Source of the DNA: Symbiodinium natans
Taxonomy: Eukaryota > Sar > Dinophyceae > Suessiales > Symbiodiniaceae
DNA: 64,000 nt
Direction: 5' to 3'
NCBI GenBank assembly: GCA_905221605.1
Contig: CAJNDS010002315.1
Coordinates: 239,001-303,000, forward strand
Shown: positions 1 through 10,336 of the stretch, piece by piece
Numbering within the stretch: the first letter of the stretch is position 1
Layout of the letters: every line of letters starts with the position of its first letter
Notes under the pieces: generated by a model
The model's input: the letters and a program-made list of their open reading frames with translations, nothing else
Database searches by the model: none
What the model was told of the DNA's origin: nothing
Made by a program: the position numbers and the translations under genes

Positions 1-35
1 GGTGCCCAGAAAGCGGCCGCGCGTCGAGACCGCGA
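1..35 (+). CDS. ERI1-like exon (partial, left edge)
   Basis: Frame from base 2 reads VPRKRPRVETA, a basic stretch resembling a nuclear localisation signal, then a GT donor in phase 1 that fits the exon at 609. Weak on its own because no family motif lies here. Confidence 0.35.
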
Positions 36-3000
36 GTCCTGGCCAAAGAGGCATGTATGAGGGCGACACCACGATTTTGGACGGCAGATGAGTGTGTGTA
101 TAGTATATATATATACCTGTATATATATATATATATGTATGTGAATGTACAGGTGTGTATAGGTGTGTAGATCTAGAGCTGCTGGGGTGTTTTTTTGGTT
201 TGGACCCAGTCAAAGTTGGCTATGCATGAAGCACGGCCCTGTAGATGTCTTCTTGACTTCGGCACCACCCCCCCCCCCCCCCCCCCCCCCCCTCCCCCCC
301 CCCCCTTAAACCCTAAACCCTAAACCCCAAAGCCCTAAACCCTAAAAGGCCCTAAAACCCTAAAAGGCCCTAAAACCCTAAAAGGCCCTAAAGCCCTAGA
401 AGGCCCTAAAACCCTAAACCCCAAGCCCTACAACCCTAAAACCCTCAGACCCTAAGCCATACTGAACCCTAAACCCTAAACCTTAAACCCTAAGCCCTAA
501 ACCCTAAGAAGCTGATTCCTAAACCCTAACTCTAAACCCTAAACCCTAAACCCTAAACCCTAAATTCTCCTGCTAGAACCTTGAGTTCCTCTGCGTGTTC
601 GTCGGCAGGCCAGGAGCCGCTGGCGGAGACGGGTGCAAAGACCACCCATGACTCCCCTGCAGGCGCGAGGGGTTTAGGGTTTAGGGTTTAGGGTTTAGGG
701 TTTAGGGTTTAGGGTTTAGGGTTTAGGGTTTAGGGTTTAGGGTTTAGGGTTTAGGGTTTAGGGTTTAGGGTTTAGGGTTTAGGGTTTGGGGTCAAGGGTT
801 TCAGGGGTTTTAGGGTTTTAGGGTTTTAGGGTTTTAGGGTTTTAGGGTTTTAGGGTTTTGGGGTTTTGGGGTTTCAGGGTTTTAGGGTTTCAGGGTTTCA
901 GGGTTTTGGGGTTTTAGGGTTTTAGGGTTTTAGGGTTTCAGGGTTTCAGGGTTTTAGGGTTTTAGGGTTTCAAGGGTTTAGGTGTTTTAGGGTTTTTAGG
1001 GTTTAAGGGTTTACGAACTTTAATTTCCAGAGTTTGACTGAGAACATTTTCCAAATGTTCACAACTATTAGTATGATGCTACCAGTAAGAAGTTTCGGCT
1101 TTAAACAATAATCTATGCTTTGCGGATGATGCTGATGATGATGTTGATGAGAACACGGTTTGCCTTCGTTTGGCTGTGAAGCATGAGGCTCTGGCTTCAA
1201 GTAGGGCCGAGGGTTTTGTCAGTCGTTGGATCTCTCTTAGAGCTCGCCCTTGCATCCTTCTAAAATCGCATGTTCCTTAACTCTATCCTGAAAGCTCCCT
1301 ATTACGTAGAAGCCCCCAACCTGATCCCCTAAGCCTCAAACCCTGCGAAGCCCTAGTTGGCAAGCCTCCGAAACCCACCCTAAACCCAAGAAAGCCCGAG
1401 AACCAATCCACAAGCACACAACATCGTCCGAGCGCCTCGATGTAGCCCCGCATCACTACACTCACCCTAAACCCTAAACCCTAAACCCCAAACCCTAAAA
1501 CCTAAACTCCGAACCGTTTTTCTCCCAAAACCCGGAGGAAAGGCGCTGCCGGGCTGGGGGTCGCTCCGGGCCCCGACTGCGCGCGACATGCCGCTCGGGT
1601 GCGTGCGCTTTTTTTTGGTGTGGTGTTCGGACCATAGGTGCCCTGTTTTGTTTAGGGTTTAGGGGGTTTAGGGTTTACGGGGTTTAGGGCTTAGGGCTTA
1701 GGATTTAGGGTGGGAGTCGGGTGTACTCCTGGTTTTAGGGTTCGGGGCCTCAGGTGCTTAGTTGGCGTTTAGAGTTATCTTGCGAGGGCTTAGGGGCTGG
1801 TTAGGGCTCTAGGGCTATTGGCATGTTCTACAGAGGTTTGGGGTTGGCTTTCTGTCTTTGCTTCGCACCATTGGGTTCCAGGTTGAAAGGAAACTCGGGT
1901 GATCGAGCTTGCTTCTACTCAGGGTATAGTAGTATGCAGGGTGTCCTTGCTGGTCCACAGGATGATAAACTTCAAGAAGTCCTCATGGCAGGAGAGTGAC
2001 AGCTAAGATCAGGAGTGCTGGTGGCTAGCGAAGTGCTACATCAACTTTCCTACAGAGAGAGTGCTTGATCTTCACAGTCTCTGGACAACTATGCTGAACC
2101 TTGCAAACCGTAAAACCCCAAAAACGTAAACCCTGGAACCCCTAACCCTAAGCCCAACCCTGAGCCCTAAGCCGTAAGGAAGATTCGGCGGGGACCGGGG
2201 TCGCCGCTGCAGCCGAAGCCCTTTGAGTATCTCGTGGCTTGGAGATACACATGAGAGTATAATACATGTGGGGACCGTATGTGTACATGTATATTCATAC
2301 AAATAAAAATGACAAAAATGTGTATGTATATATATATATGTAGGTATAAACCTACATGGAAGGTAGAAAATCAAAACAACATATCCATATAGCAATGTAC
2401 AGCAACTAAATAAACATATGCATATATATATATATAGAGAGAGAGAGAGACAGAGGAGAGCGAGCGAGTCAGAGTAATGAGACCAATATGTGCTTGCAAT
2501 CTGTGGGGCTCACCTGCGATCACGTGAGGAGTCCAAGGTGCTGGATGCGCTTCTGTCATGGGTTCCCCCGCTACCGCCCTCTATACTACCCCTTCCCTAG
2601 GCTCCCCCGATAATTTTAACTTGGGGAACAATTGAGGAACTTAGGGGGGGGGGGTAGTAAAGATTGGGGTAGTAGGGAAACCCCTGATTCTGGTTTAGGC
2701 GAAGCAAGGGTTCTTATAAGGGCTCTCGGCATTTCGGAAACCTACATCTCCCTGGATCCAGGGAGCTTGCGCCACGCGAAAGCTTGAAGGTTCATGGGTT
2801 CTTACAAGGAGGGTTGTAGAAGGGCACTAGTTTTTTGCCGGCGATATGAGAAAGTTACCTGGTTTGTAACCCTACTTCTCACAACACGTGAACCTTCAAG
2901 AGGACTGCGAGTCCTTGCTTGCACCGTTGTCTTTCAGGCTCGGGCTTCTGAGCCGCTGATCGGAAGCCGAAGCCCGGCGAACCCTATAAGCCCTCATGAG

Positions 3001-6000
3001 CCCGAAAAGCCCTCAAAGCCTTAGACTCCTACCCGAAAAGCCCTAGAAGCCTTTTATGCCTAGAGGCCCCCAGAGTCCTGCATGAGGTGGTATTGGACTT
3101 CGAGTGGACTGCCGACAACCGGAGGCCGGTGAAGCCCATCAGCGCTCCGGGCTGCAGCGATTGCCGGTGGTTTTCATAAAAAGGCTTTGGAATTCACTGA
3201 TTGGGATGCAGATACGAGGGTGTGAGGAGATGAGGGTATGAGGCATGAGGGTAGGGTTTGTGTGTAGTTGGCATACGCCGGCATTTTTTTGCATTTCCCT
3301 TGCGACAGTTGTCAGCCAGTGCTGCCAGAGACTGGGGACATTGCAGGCAGCAGCTACTAGACTAGAGCCACGAATCAGCGCACACTATGTGGACCCGAAC
3401 AAACAGGATGCTGTAGGCAGCACAACCCGCATATACCTTTGTCATAGTTGGGTACCATTGTACATTTTAAGGGTACTTAAATTCAACAAGGAATATAGAT
3501 TTAAGGTTTCAAAATTATCCCAACCATGAACTAGATACTATGTCCAAGGGAAGCCGCCTCACTTTCTGACAAGGTGAGATCACGCAGTTTCCCTCCGTGC
3601 TGGTGCGGCTGGCGGGCCACAAGAGCACCGTCATCGACGAGCTGCTCGGAGCACTAAACCTCTAAACCCAAAACCCGTAACTACCCTAAACTAAACCCTA
3701 AGCCCTAAACCCTGAACCCTGAACCCTAAGGTTCAGTGCCCCAGCAGGGTTTGGGCTTCTACATGGCTCCCACGTGAATGTGTTGGGGAAGTACTACTAC
3801 CTCACATGGTGTTGGAAGCTGCGGTTTAGGGTTCAGGGTGTAGGGTGTAGGCTTTGGGGCTTCAGGGTTTTGCTGCAAGATGCTGGCGTGCAGGTTCAAC
3901 GCCTATGTGCGCCCGACTCTCAATCCAATCCTGCCCCAGTTCTCTATCGAGACAAAGCCGCAGACAGCACATGCACAGGGGGCTGCATCGCATGTTGGCC
4001 GTTCAAGTCTACATAGTAGGCTTTGGAATCTTCAAGACTGTACCCATCGCGTGCATGGGAGCCAGTGTTCAGCCCGGGGTTAGGGATCTGCCAAGGATCT
4101 CACGGGCATCACGCAAGACACGGTGGATAAAGCCGCCCCGCTGGAGGACTTGGTATTAATCGTGTTTTGCGTTGTGAGCTGGGACTGAAGCATTTGGAGC
4201 TGACGACCTTGACGCTGAGAATCGCTTTCCAGGCATTGGATGTTGAACAGCGGTGCTTAAGCGCGTGTCGAAGCTAGATACCTGCTGAAGGCTGTGTGAC
4301 TTCCCTGCTTAGTTGCGCTTCTGTCGTCGCCTCGGAGGAAGTGCTTCCTCAATACCTGGAGTGCCTCTGCTATTTTTTGGGAGAGACAGCCATTGCGGGC
4401 TTGTGCCACGGCGTGGCATTCCAAGACTGTCAGCAACCTGCTCGCTCAGAAGCTACCAGTTCTAGCACGATCGTTAAACTGACATGTACCAGGAGGTAAG
4501 GTTCCAACATTCTCTGCTGTAGCAGCACCCAACACGCAACGCTTAACCTGAAACTCTATAAGTGCCTCGATAGTTCGACCCACCAGCTAGAGCCGTGCCC
4601 TCACCCTGTGACACAAGCGAGCTTATACTGTTTGATTACTCCGCTAGCCGACGTAGTGAACACGACACTTGTCGGCACTCGTTTATATCTGCATGCTAAA
4701 CAAGAGGCCCCGTAGCTCGAAACTTTCGGCCCGGGGATGTATACCCCATAGACCCTGTAGATCCTTTAGGCCGTATATACCCTATAAGCCATATAAAGCC
4801 CAATGAGCCTATAAACCCTGAAGCCCTACAACTCAAAACCGTCAACAGCCAGGTGGCTGAGATCCCATGGCCTGGTTTCCGAGGATGGAAGGCGACAAGG
4901 TGCCTCTTTTAGCGGTTTAAGGTTTTCGGGTTCAAGGTTCAGGGCCCTGCAGCCTCATATATATAGATATATATATATATATACATATTTATGGGACAGG
5001 TATCATACACGAGTTGATGAGCTGTGTCTGAAAAGCCGAAATGTGGCGTTCTAGAGATAGCTATAGAAACATTAGTCTAAGAAGTCCCAGACCGCCCCCA
5101 CGACGTGCAGGCCACTGGGCCATTTGCACCTGGACCGATGCTGACATCGGTGCGCAGCTGGTGCGCGAGCTGAGCTTCAAGGACCAACGGTTAAATTGGT
5201 TTCTGAGTGTCGTTCGGGGTGTGGGAGGGAAAGCGTTGCAGACAAAGAATCGCATCCAGCTTGAACATGTTGAGTTTTCGAGGGCACCGTATTTCAACAT
5301 CATTTATACGGGGTAAGAAGGTCTGAGCTGATATCAGCGCTCAGAATGTTATGCCGAACCTGGGCTTCCTGCTTTGGTTCTGCAAAAATCGGGCTGCTGG
5401 CCCTGTAGCCGAAGGCATGGCATACCTTGTGATCACGCGGGCTTTCACGAGCCTTGCTCGGGCTCAGAGCGTAAGAGAGGGAGCGAGAACCGGGTGGGTG
5501 CCTTGATGCTGGGGCAGCGAATGCAGAAACTTTGGATAAATCCTTGGTGGACCAGGCCGACTCTTGCCAGACAATGGCGCTCAGCTCTTACCTTGAATGC
5601 GGCACAGTTTGCGCACATTCTGGAGGCCAGCCCGACCCCGACGGAGGCGGCGTACATGGATGATCCGCTGGCCAAGATGACCGTGGCACAGAGGGGCAGG
5701 ATATTTCAAAGAGTGTCATTGCATGCTTTGGCTGCCATGCGGCCTAAAAGCAAGTTCTCGAAGGCGCCTGCAGGACTGTGCTTGAACGGGCAGAGGAGGA
5801 ACCGGCATCAGAGCGAGCATGACTTGAAATGCGACGGCCGCAATGTGGAGTGCAAGGGCACGACCATGCGCTGGGACACCTTTTCGCAGAGATGGGATGC
5901 TATGTGGTTGGGCATCAAGTTTCACCAAAAAGTGGGCTCGATTGATGACCTAGTCTTGTCTCTTCACTCTCCGGGCAGAGTTGATGTGCTCTTGCACGAT

Positions 6001-9000
6001 CTCACATCTTACGTTTCGCATCACGGAGTGCGAACGCGCAGCCGAGGGCACTCGGTGTGCGTGAATGCGGGGCAGGGGCTTGTGGATCCCGCACAAGCTT
6101 GCGAGAACATTCGGCGCAAACTTCTGTCGGCGGGAGCAAGTCTGCAGATGGCCACGTGGGATACGCACAGCGCTCTGGTAGCAGAATTCATCCATGAAGA
6201 GTCCAAGTCCGAAGCTGCTGAGATGTTTACGATCTGCTACCGAGATGTTCCCCTGTCTCAGAAAACGCCGACATCAAGGGCTCTTTGTTTGCAAAGGTTG
6301 GCTTTCGAAGTGGATCACTATCTGCATCCACGAAGCAGCTTGCAATATGGCTTTGGAAAAGCAGACCTTGTGGGAGTGAAAGTGCTCATGCGCCGTGGCC
6401 CGGCAAGGGCCAGGGCCGATTGGCTGCGTGACAACGTCAGGGTCGAATTCAAGAGCTCGAAGCTCTCATGGAACCGCGCCAATTCCTGTTGGTTGGTATG
6501 CTTTGCGGGAATCAAATACGCACACGCATCCGAAGGCGGCTCCGCAGCATATGACGATCTGTTGCTTGGAATCTACAGCCCGCTGGGCTTGCATTTGTTG
6601 CGGTATGCTGGCAACGTTGGATTGTCAACACAAGGTGTCGGCACAACAATAGAAGGTTATCATAGAATTGTCGTGCAAGGACCAAGCAGGGAAGAGGACA
6701 TTGCAGCTGCCTTACAAGTCATACTTGGCAAACTCAAGGCGGGAGGCTGCGAAGCGTTGGCCATGATTCGATGGTGATGGGCTTGGTTAATTAACCAGAC
6801 CCTTGACAAGATGGTCAGCAGGAGAAGACTTCATGGTGAGATCTTTAGCTCAAAAGCCGACCTTTGCGTGTTATTACCAATTCGATTCGTGGTGCAGACC
6901 AGCTTGGAACGAAACCGCCGCAGGAAGGCAAGCCAAGCACAACCAGGCAATGGAACTTTCCAGGTTGTCTTAGCACGGCAGCCCCTCTCACTAGGGAAAG
7001 ATATGGAACCTGGGGGCACCCTTCAGCTCAAGCACAAAAACTCCCCCTGAATGCAGCTTGGGAGGGACAGACCGAAAGAGGGCCTCCTGTTCTGTCAAAA
7101 GAGCTTTAGGCTGCCCTCTGTTCCTCTGGAATCTTCCCCATACACCCTAAAACCTTAAATCCCTGAACCCGGGCCCTAAACCTAGGCCCTAAACCGCAAA
7201 CCGCAGGGAACATCACAGAGGCATCTTGAGAACTCGATGCCAGGCTCTCTAAACACACACTTGAGAACCCCACACTGCGCCGGGGTCCTGCTGGAATGCC
7301 CGCCATCGGTGTGGCAATTATGGAGTTAAGGGGCACCAGCATTCACGCACCCCTGTATCCCGGTTTGGGGTTTGGGGCTTCCCCCCTGCCCTTCCTTCCC
7401 GCCCCCCCCTCCTCCTTGGTTCACCCTGAACCCTTAACTTAAACCCCAAAATTCTTGCAGTACGCTGTTTTTTCTGCGAGGGCGTGCCGCTGCCTTGCTG
7501 CTTCGATCAGTGGGTCGACCTCAAAGTGATGCGCCTTGGCTCCCATTCTTCCCTGTGGGAGACTCCCCGTGAAGGTCTCGGTGGTCCCCAAGGTTCGCAG
7601 GAGCCTGGTTCTCGTCACCTAGAATATTTGGAGCTGCATTTGCTGTGTTGGTCTTCGTGTTGGGGTTGGCTGCCGTCTGGAGACAATTCAACTTGGCTCA
7701 CGAATTCGGACTCGCACTAGACTTCAGAGGGACCAGAAGCTCCTATGGAAACCTTTCCGAGCTTGTGCTGCGGCTGAGGTTTCAACGCCACTACCGGCGA
7801 GAGCCCAGAGGTGAGGTTCTGTAGAACAGAAGCGGTTGAAAACGTGCATGGCTCTGGAACTTGGGGGTGTGTTATGTTTGAGGGGCACTACGGGACCTTG
7901 AATAGAGGGGCTGAGAACATCCCGGGATCGAATTGTGAGTAGGCCACAAGCGGGCTACGTTAGTTTTCTTCGTGGGCACCTCTCCCCTTTTCTACCGGTA
8001 GCCTTCCAGACGAAGGCACCGCTCCAGTTTCCCTATTTGGCTGGGTGCGTGACTAGCAGCGTAAACTTCTCGAGTGCCACAAGCGTGAACTCATGCATCA
8101 ATTACCAGGGATGTTCATAGCACAGGAGACCACATCGGAGTCGAAGTGAGCCGAATCCAAAGTTCCAAAGTAGGATGCCAGAGCCAGCCCAGCAAATTAT
8201 ATTGGGAGTTCGGTTTTTGCACTTGTCTGCTTGCGTGCTTTTCAATTGGTGCATGTATTTCCACGCAGATTAACCGGCGCTCTCTGCCCATAACCTGGCA
8301 AGCCCTGTCCCTAAGCCATAGCCCTAAACCCTAAACCCTAAACCCTAAACCCTAAACACTAAACCCTAAACCCTAAACCCTAAACCCTCAAGATGAAGAT
8401 AACTAGTTAAAAAAGGATCCGAAGATCTTATAAAACCCCCTCGGCCAAAGAGAGATCCAAAGTTCTTATACAATAAACCCGGCCCTACTTGAAGCCAGAG
8501 CCTTATGCTTGACAGCCAAACGAACGCAAACCGTGTTCTCATCATTACCATCATCAGCATGATCCGCAAAAGCCTAGATTATTGTTTGAAGCCGAAAAGC
8601 GGCCTTCTTCTTACTAGTTGCATAAAACCAGTAGATGTGAACATTCGACAATGTTCCCAATCATATTCTTGGTAGTGAAAAATGTTCAACGCTAGACCCT
8701 AAACCCTGAAACCCTAAAACCCGAAAACCCTGAAACCCTAAAACCCTGAAACCCTAAAACCCTAAAACCCTGAAACCCTGAGACCCTGAAACCCTAAAAC
8801 CCTAAACCCTAAAAACCCTAAAACCCCTAAAACCCTGAAACCCTAAAACCCTGAAACCCTAAAACCCTAAAACCCTGAAACCCTGAAACCCTGAAACCCT
8901 AAAACCCTAAAACCCTAAACCCTAAAACCCTAAAACCCCTAAAACCCTGAAACCCTAAAACCCTAAAACCCTGAAACCCTAAAACCCTGAAACCCTGAAA

Positions 9001-10336
9001 CCCTGAAACCCTCAAACCCTGAAACCCTGAAACCCTAAAACCCTAAAACCCTAAAACCCTGAAACCCTAACACCCTGAAACCCTTGACCCCAAACCCTAA
9101 ACCCTAAACCCTAAAACCCTGAAACCCTAAAACCCTAAACCCTAAACCCTAAACCCTAAACCCTAAACCCTAAACCCTAAACCCTAAACCCTTTCCCACG
9201 TCTCCAGGCGGCCTGCAGAAGTGTGTGGAAAGCCTTGGCTTGACCTTCGAGGCACATGGCAAGAAAGAGAATAATTATGCCATGTGTGGTCGGAGAGCCT
9301 TATAGATTATGGAGTATTGGCTGTGTGTGGAGCTTAGCTACTGATACTGTATATTGTCTAAGCCACCATTAGGACGCCTGATTGGCGTAGCACTCAGCCT
9401 GACAAGCAGAACAGTACTCTCACGAGAAAAGTCTGTAAGCTTTTGCAGCTCCCGTCTTCACTCCCATGTCCCACTGCGCCCTTGTGTTAATGTTTGGCAT
9501 TCATTGAACTGCTCATCTTGTCGACCAGGGCCGGGCCCATGACGGCCTCATCGACTGCCGAAATACCGCCGCCATCGCTCCGCGGCTGCACGGGAGAAGC
9601 ATCGAGCTGCTCCAAAGATCTTCAAATTATGATCATGGTTGATGCGCATCTTGAGGCAGAGTGCTTCAGTACTTGCATCGACAAGGCATGCAGCTACGTA
9701 CAGGTTCGACCTTTGTAAGTGTTGAAGGCACTCGACATGTTCACTATGGAGTAATAGAGGCAGGAAGCTATGACACGGAGTCAGTATACTTGCCCGGAAG
9801 CGTGCAACTTCAGCCAGCGAGGGTCCTGTCATCCACTCCGAACAGTGTTTCCTTTAGCGCTCGCCGCAGGTCACATGAGTGGAAACTTCTGCTCCCAGGT
9901 GCTTCACATGGCCAAGGGATCCATGCTCTACGGCGCCTTCACGTTTCGCCGACCGACGCGAGGCCTGAAGACTTAAGGGCTGCAGTGTGCCTGACTCGAA
10001 ATAAACAGCGCTGCCAAACCCTCATTGCCAAACCCATGCCATCCCAGGGTCCCATGATGCATGAGATGCGTTGCAGTTCAATCACATCGAGAGCTACACA
10101 TCGGCGCGAATATGTGGATCCAACTGACTCGCCACAGAATCCCCTTGGGGCTATAGGGTTTAGGGTTTAGATTCTTTGTAAGTAAACTCAGCCCCGAGGC
10201 CTCGACAGAGAAGGCAACGTCTTCGGCAGCGCCGCGCATCGCGCGGCGCAGCAACGCCGTGCGGCGGAGCAGAGAAAAGGTCGCAGAGATTGCGTGCAAG
10301 TGCTCAATCAAAGACCATGTGGGAGATTTCTCATAA
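1..10336 (+). CDS. ERI1-family DEDDh 3'-5' exonuclease gene (split, 5' partial)
   Basis: Fourteen short coding islands on one strand join in phase into a protein with the order of motifs known for ERI1-family exonucleases: VLDFE (catalytic Asp and Glu), EITQFPSVLV (usual EIIEFPsVLV), YVRPTLNPILPQF, LTGITQDTVD, TWTDAD (usual TWGDWD, third catalytic Asp), FDQWVDLK, GLQKCVESLGL and GRAHDGLIDCRNTA (catalytic His, then Asp five residues on). All DEDDh residues are present, so the product is probably active on RNA ends; the family trims 5.8S/histone mRNA or small RNAs. Introns use GT, GC and GA donors and AG acceptors, most followed by G. The first exon runs off the left edge. A nested intronless gene lies in the intron 5182-7480. 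Exons at the two ends are less certain than the core. Which of ERI1, ERI2 or ERI3 it matches best cannot be told by eye. Confidence 0.8.
36..608 (+). repeat. Intron with AT microsatellite, C tract and CCCTAAA-type repeats
   Basis: Between two proposed exons. It contains a TA microsatellite (about 103-136), an almost pure C tract (267-305) and then degenerate CCCTAAA/CCCTAAAA repeats to about 565. No coding signal seen. Confidence 0.7.
609..662 (+). CDS. ERI1-like exon
   Basis: AG|GC acceptor, frame reads QEPLAETGAKTTHDSPA, GC donor in phase 1. The phase matches the next exon. Placed by phase and composition only; this would be the poorly conserved N-terminal region. Confidence 0.4.
663..1537 (+). 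repeat. Intron with TTTAGGG then TTTTAGGG arrays
   Basis: Starts almost at once with about 16 perfect TTTAGGG units (671-786). These pass into TTTTAGGG/TTTCAGGG variants to about 1010. The 3' part (1466-1500) carries the opposite strand, CCCTAAA. The ORFs here are low-complexity or unsupported. Confidence 0.75.
1538..1598 (+). CDS. ERI1-like exon
   Basis: AG|GA acceptor and GT donor. The frame reads KALPGWGSLRAPTARDMPL and is in phase with both neighbours. Non-repeat, GC-rich island. No conserved motif. Confidence 0.45.
2179..2233 (+). CDS. ERI1-like exon (start of exonuclease domain)
   Basis: Reads KIRRGPGSPLQPKPFEYL and ends at a GT donor in phase 0. Joined to the next exon it gives PFEYL-VVLDFE, the usual entry to the exonuclease domain (family: aromatic-rich lead, then VLDFEAT). 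Confidence 0.72.
2234..3086 (+). repeat. Intron with AT/GA microsatellites and a small inverted-repeat element
   Basis: Holds TA-rich (2324-2345, 2415-2436) and GA (2436-2452) microsatellites, a G tract (2645-2654) and one family-1 inverted-repeat element at 2783-2900. No exon recognised. Confidence 0.6.
2783..2900. repeat. Small inverted-repeat element, family 1
   Basis: Ends are inverted copies of CTTGAAGGTTCA (2783-2794 and 2889-2900). The interior has GGGTTGTAG and the partner TTTGTAACCCTACTT. Related elements occur at 19605, 26811, 32749, 33326 and 63660. MITE-like; no coding capacity. Confidence 0.7.
3087..3141 (+). CDS. ERI1-like exon, catalytic motif I
   Basis: AG|GTG acceptor. Reads VVLDFEWTADNRRPVKPI, containing DFE, the first two acidic residues of the DEDDh site. 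The family usually has VLDFEATCD here. Ends at a GC donor in phase 1. Confidence 0.85.
3441..3531. repeat. Small inverted-repeat element, family 2
   Basis: 91 bp. Begins GTCATAGTTGGG and ends TATCCCAACCATGAAC, near-inverted copies. Contains AGGGTACTTAAATTCAA. The same unit recurs at 25647-25737 (also 91 bp) and 40871-40966. All three lie between proposed exons. Confidence 0.75.
3574..3640 (+). CDS. ERI1-like exon (EITQFP)
   Basis: Reads EITQFPSVLVRLAGHKSTV then IDE. Matches the family block EIIEFPsVLV...V.dEF. GC donor in phase 2 splices the Glu codon to the next exon. Confidence 0.85.
3894..3948 (+). CDS. ERI1-like exon (YVRP)
   Basis: Reads FNAYVRPTLNPILPQFSI, matching the family block F..YVRP..NP.LS.FC. 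The acceptor G completes GAG from the previous exon. GA donor in phase 0. Confidence 0.87.
4096..4168 (+). CDS. ERI1-like exon (LTGITQ)
   Basis: Reads DLTGITQDTVDKAAPLEDL, matching the strongly conserved ELTGI.Q..VD.A..... block. The start AG|GAT is clear. The end is chosen at a GC donor (phase 1) because that keeps frame with the next exon; a GT site after 4152 is the alternative. Confidence 0.82.
4169..5110 (+). other. Intron, mostly non-repetitive
   Basis: Between two ERI1-like exons. Few telomere-type repeats (4739-4830 degenerate), a TA microsatellite at about 4960-4985. No gene recognised; the 67-residue ORF at 4296-4499 shows no family motif. Confidence 0.5.
5111..5181 (+). CDS. ERI1-like exon, catalytic motif II
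   Basis: Reads HWAICTWTDADIGAQLVREL then SFK. TWTDAD occupies the place of the family's T(C/W)GDWD with the catalytic Asp. It is followed in phase by GVPLPCCFDQW, as expected. GA donor in phase 0. Confidence 0.75.
5506..6777 (+). CDS. Duplicated PD-(D/E)XK-like domain protein, nested in intron
   Basis: Intronless ORF of 423 residues from the ATG at 5506 (the open frame goes back to 5374, without an ATG). It lies on the same strand inside the ERI1-like intron. The protein is two related halves. The first has SEHDLKCDGRNVECKG, then IDDLVLSLHSPGRVDVLLHD. The second has RADWLRDNVRVEFKSSKLSW, then YDDLLLGIYSPLGLHLLRY. Each half shows a leading acidic residue, an Asp and then VE(C/F)K, the layout of PD-(D/E)XK nuclease folds, followed by a shared DDL(V/L)L...SP block and a G-rich tail. 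Similar unnamed proteins seem familiar from Symbiodinium genomes, but this rests on memory. Nuclease activity is inference. Lack of introns beside a heavily split host gene suggests retroposition. An upstream spliced 5' exon cannot be excluded. Confidence 0.75.
   Translation: MLGQRMQKLWINPWWTRPTLARQWRSALTLNAAQFAHILEASPTPTEAAYMDDPLAKMTVAQRGRIFQRVSLHALAAMRPKSKFSKAPAGLCLNGQRRNRHQSEHDLKCDGRNVECKGTTMRWDTFSQRWDAMWLGIKFHQKVGSIDDLVLSLHSPGRVDVLLHDLTSYVSHHGVRTRSRGHSVCVNAGQGLVDPAQACENIRRKLLSAGASLQMATWDTHSALVAEFIHEESKSEAAEMFTICYRDVPLSQKTPTSRALCLQRLAFEVDHYLHPRSSLQYGFGKADLVGVKVLMRRGPARARADWLRDNVRVEFKSSKLSWNRANSCWLVCFAGIKYAHASEGGSAAYDDLLLGIYSPLGLHLLRYAGNVGLSTQGVGTTIEGYHRIVVQGPSREEDIAAALQVILGKLKAGGCEALAMIRW
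6778..7480 (+). other. 3' flank of nested gene and rest of intron
   Basis: No further exon seen. Degenerate CCCTAAA words at 7140-7200 and a T/C-rich approach (7370-7430) to the next acceptor. The small ORFs on both strands overlap each other and show no motif. Confidence 0.5.
7481..7527 (+). CDS. ERI1-like exon (FDQWVDLK)
   Basis: AG|GGC acceptor. Reads GVPLPCCFDQWVDLK, matching the family block i.lP.yf..WinLK. GA donor in phase 2. Confidence 0.85.
7779..7810 (+). CDS. ERI1-like micro-exon
   Basis: 32 bp. Reads FQRHYRREPR and joins in phase as DLKV-FQRHYRREPRG-GLQKC, as in the family (F...Y......GL). GT donor in phase 1. Confidence 0.78.
7811..9207 (+). repeat. Intron with two large CCCTAAA-type arrays
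   Basis: Non-repeat DNA to about 8320. Then CCCTAAA units at 8322-8388, and a 500-bp block of CCCTAAAA/CCCTGAAA/CCCTAAA variants at 8694-9193 ending just before the next exon. No gene recognised between them. Confidence 0.75.
9208..9251 (+). CDS. ERI1-like exon (GLQKCVESLGL)
   Basis: Reads GLQKCVESLGLTFE, matching the family block gm...l..lgl.feG before the catalytic His. GC donor in phase 0. Confidence 0.85.
9529..9593 (+). CDS. ERI1-like exon, catalytic motif III
   Basis: AG|GGC acceptor. Reads GRAHDGLIDCRNTAAIA, matching GRaHsGiDDcrNta.ia, with the catalytic His and the Asp at the fifth position after it. The 3' end is a guess at a GA donor after CTG CAC GG. Confidence 0.8.
10199..10336 (+). 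CDS. Possible terminal exon of the ERI1-like gene
   Basis: AG|GCC acceptor, then a basic, alanine-rich frame (ends REKVAEIACKCSIKDHVGDF) closed by TAA at 10334-10336. Composition is coding-like and unlike the flanks. Assignment to the upstream gene rests on order and phase only; other small exons may lie between 9594 and 10198. Confidence 0.4.
   Translation, partial: ASTEKATSSAAPRIARRSNAVRRSREKVAEIACKCSIKDHVGDFS

Noticed and set aside
8694-9193. CRISPR-like regular repeats
   Set aside because: Continuous short tandem telomere-type units without unique spacers, in a eukaryotic intron.
9661-10170. 169-codon ORF
   Set aside because: Low similarity to anything known, ends in TTTAGGG-coded residues and overlaps other frames; at most it hides small exons of the ERI1-like gene.
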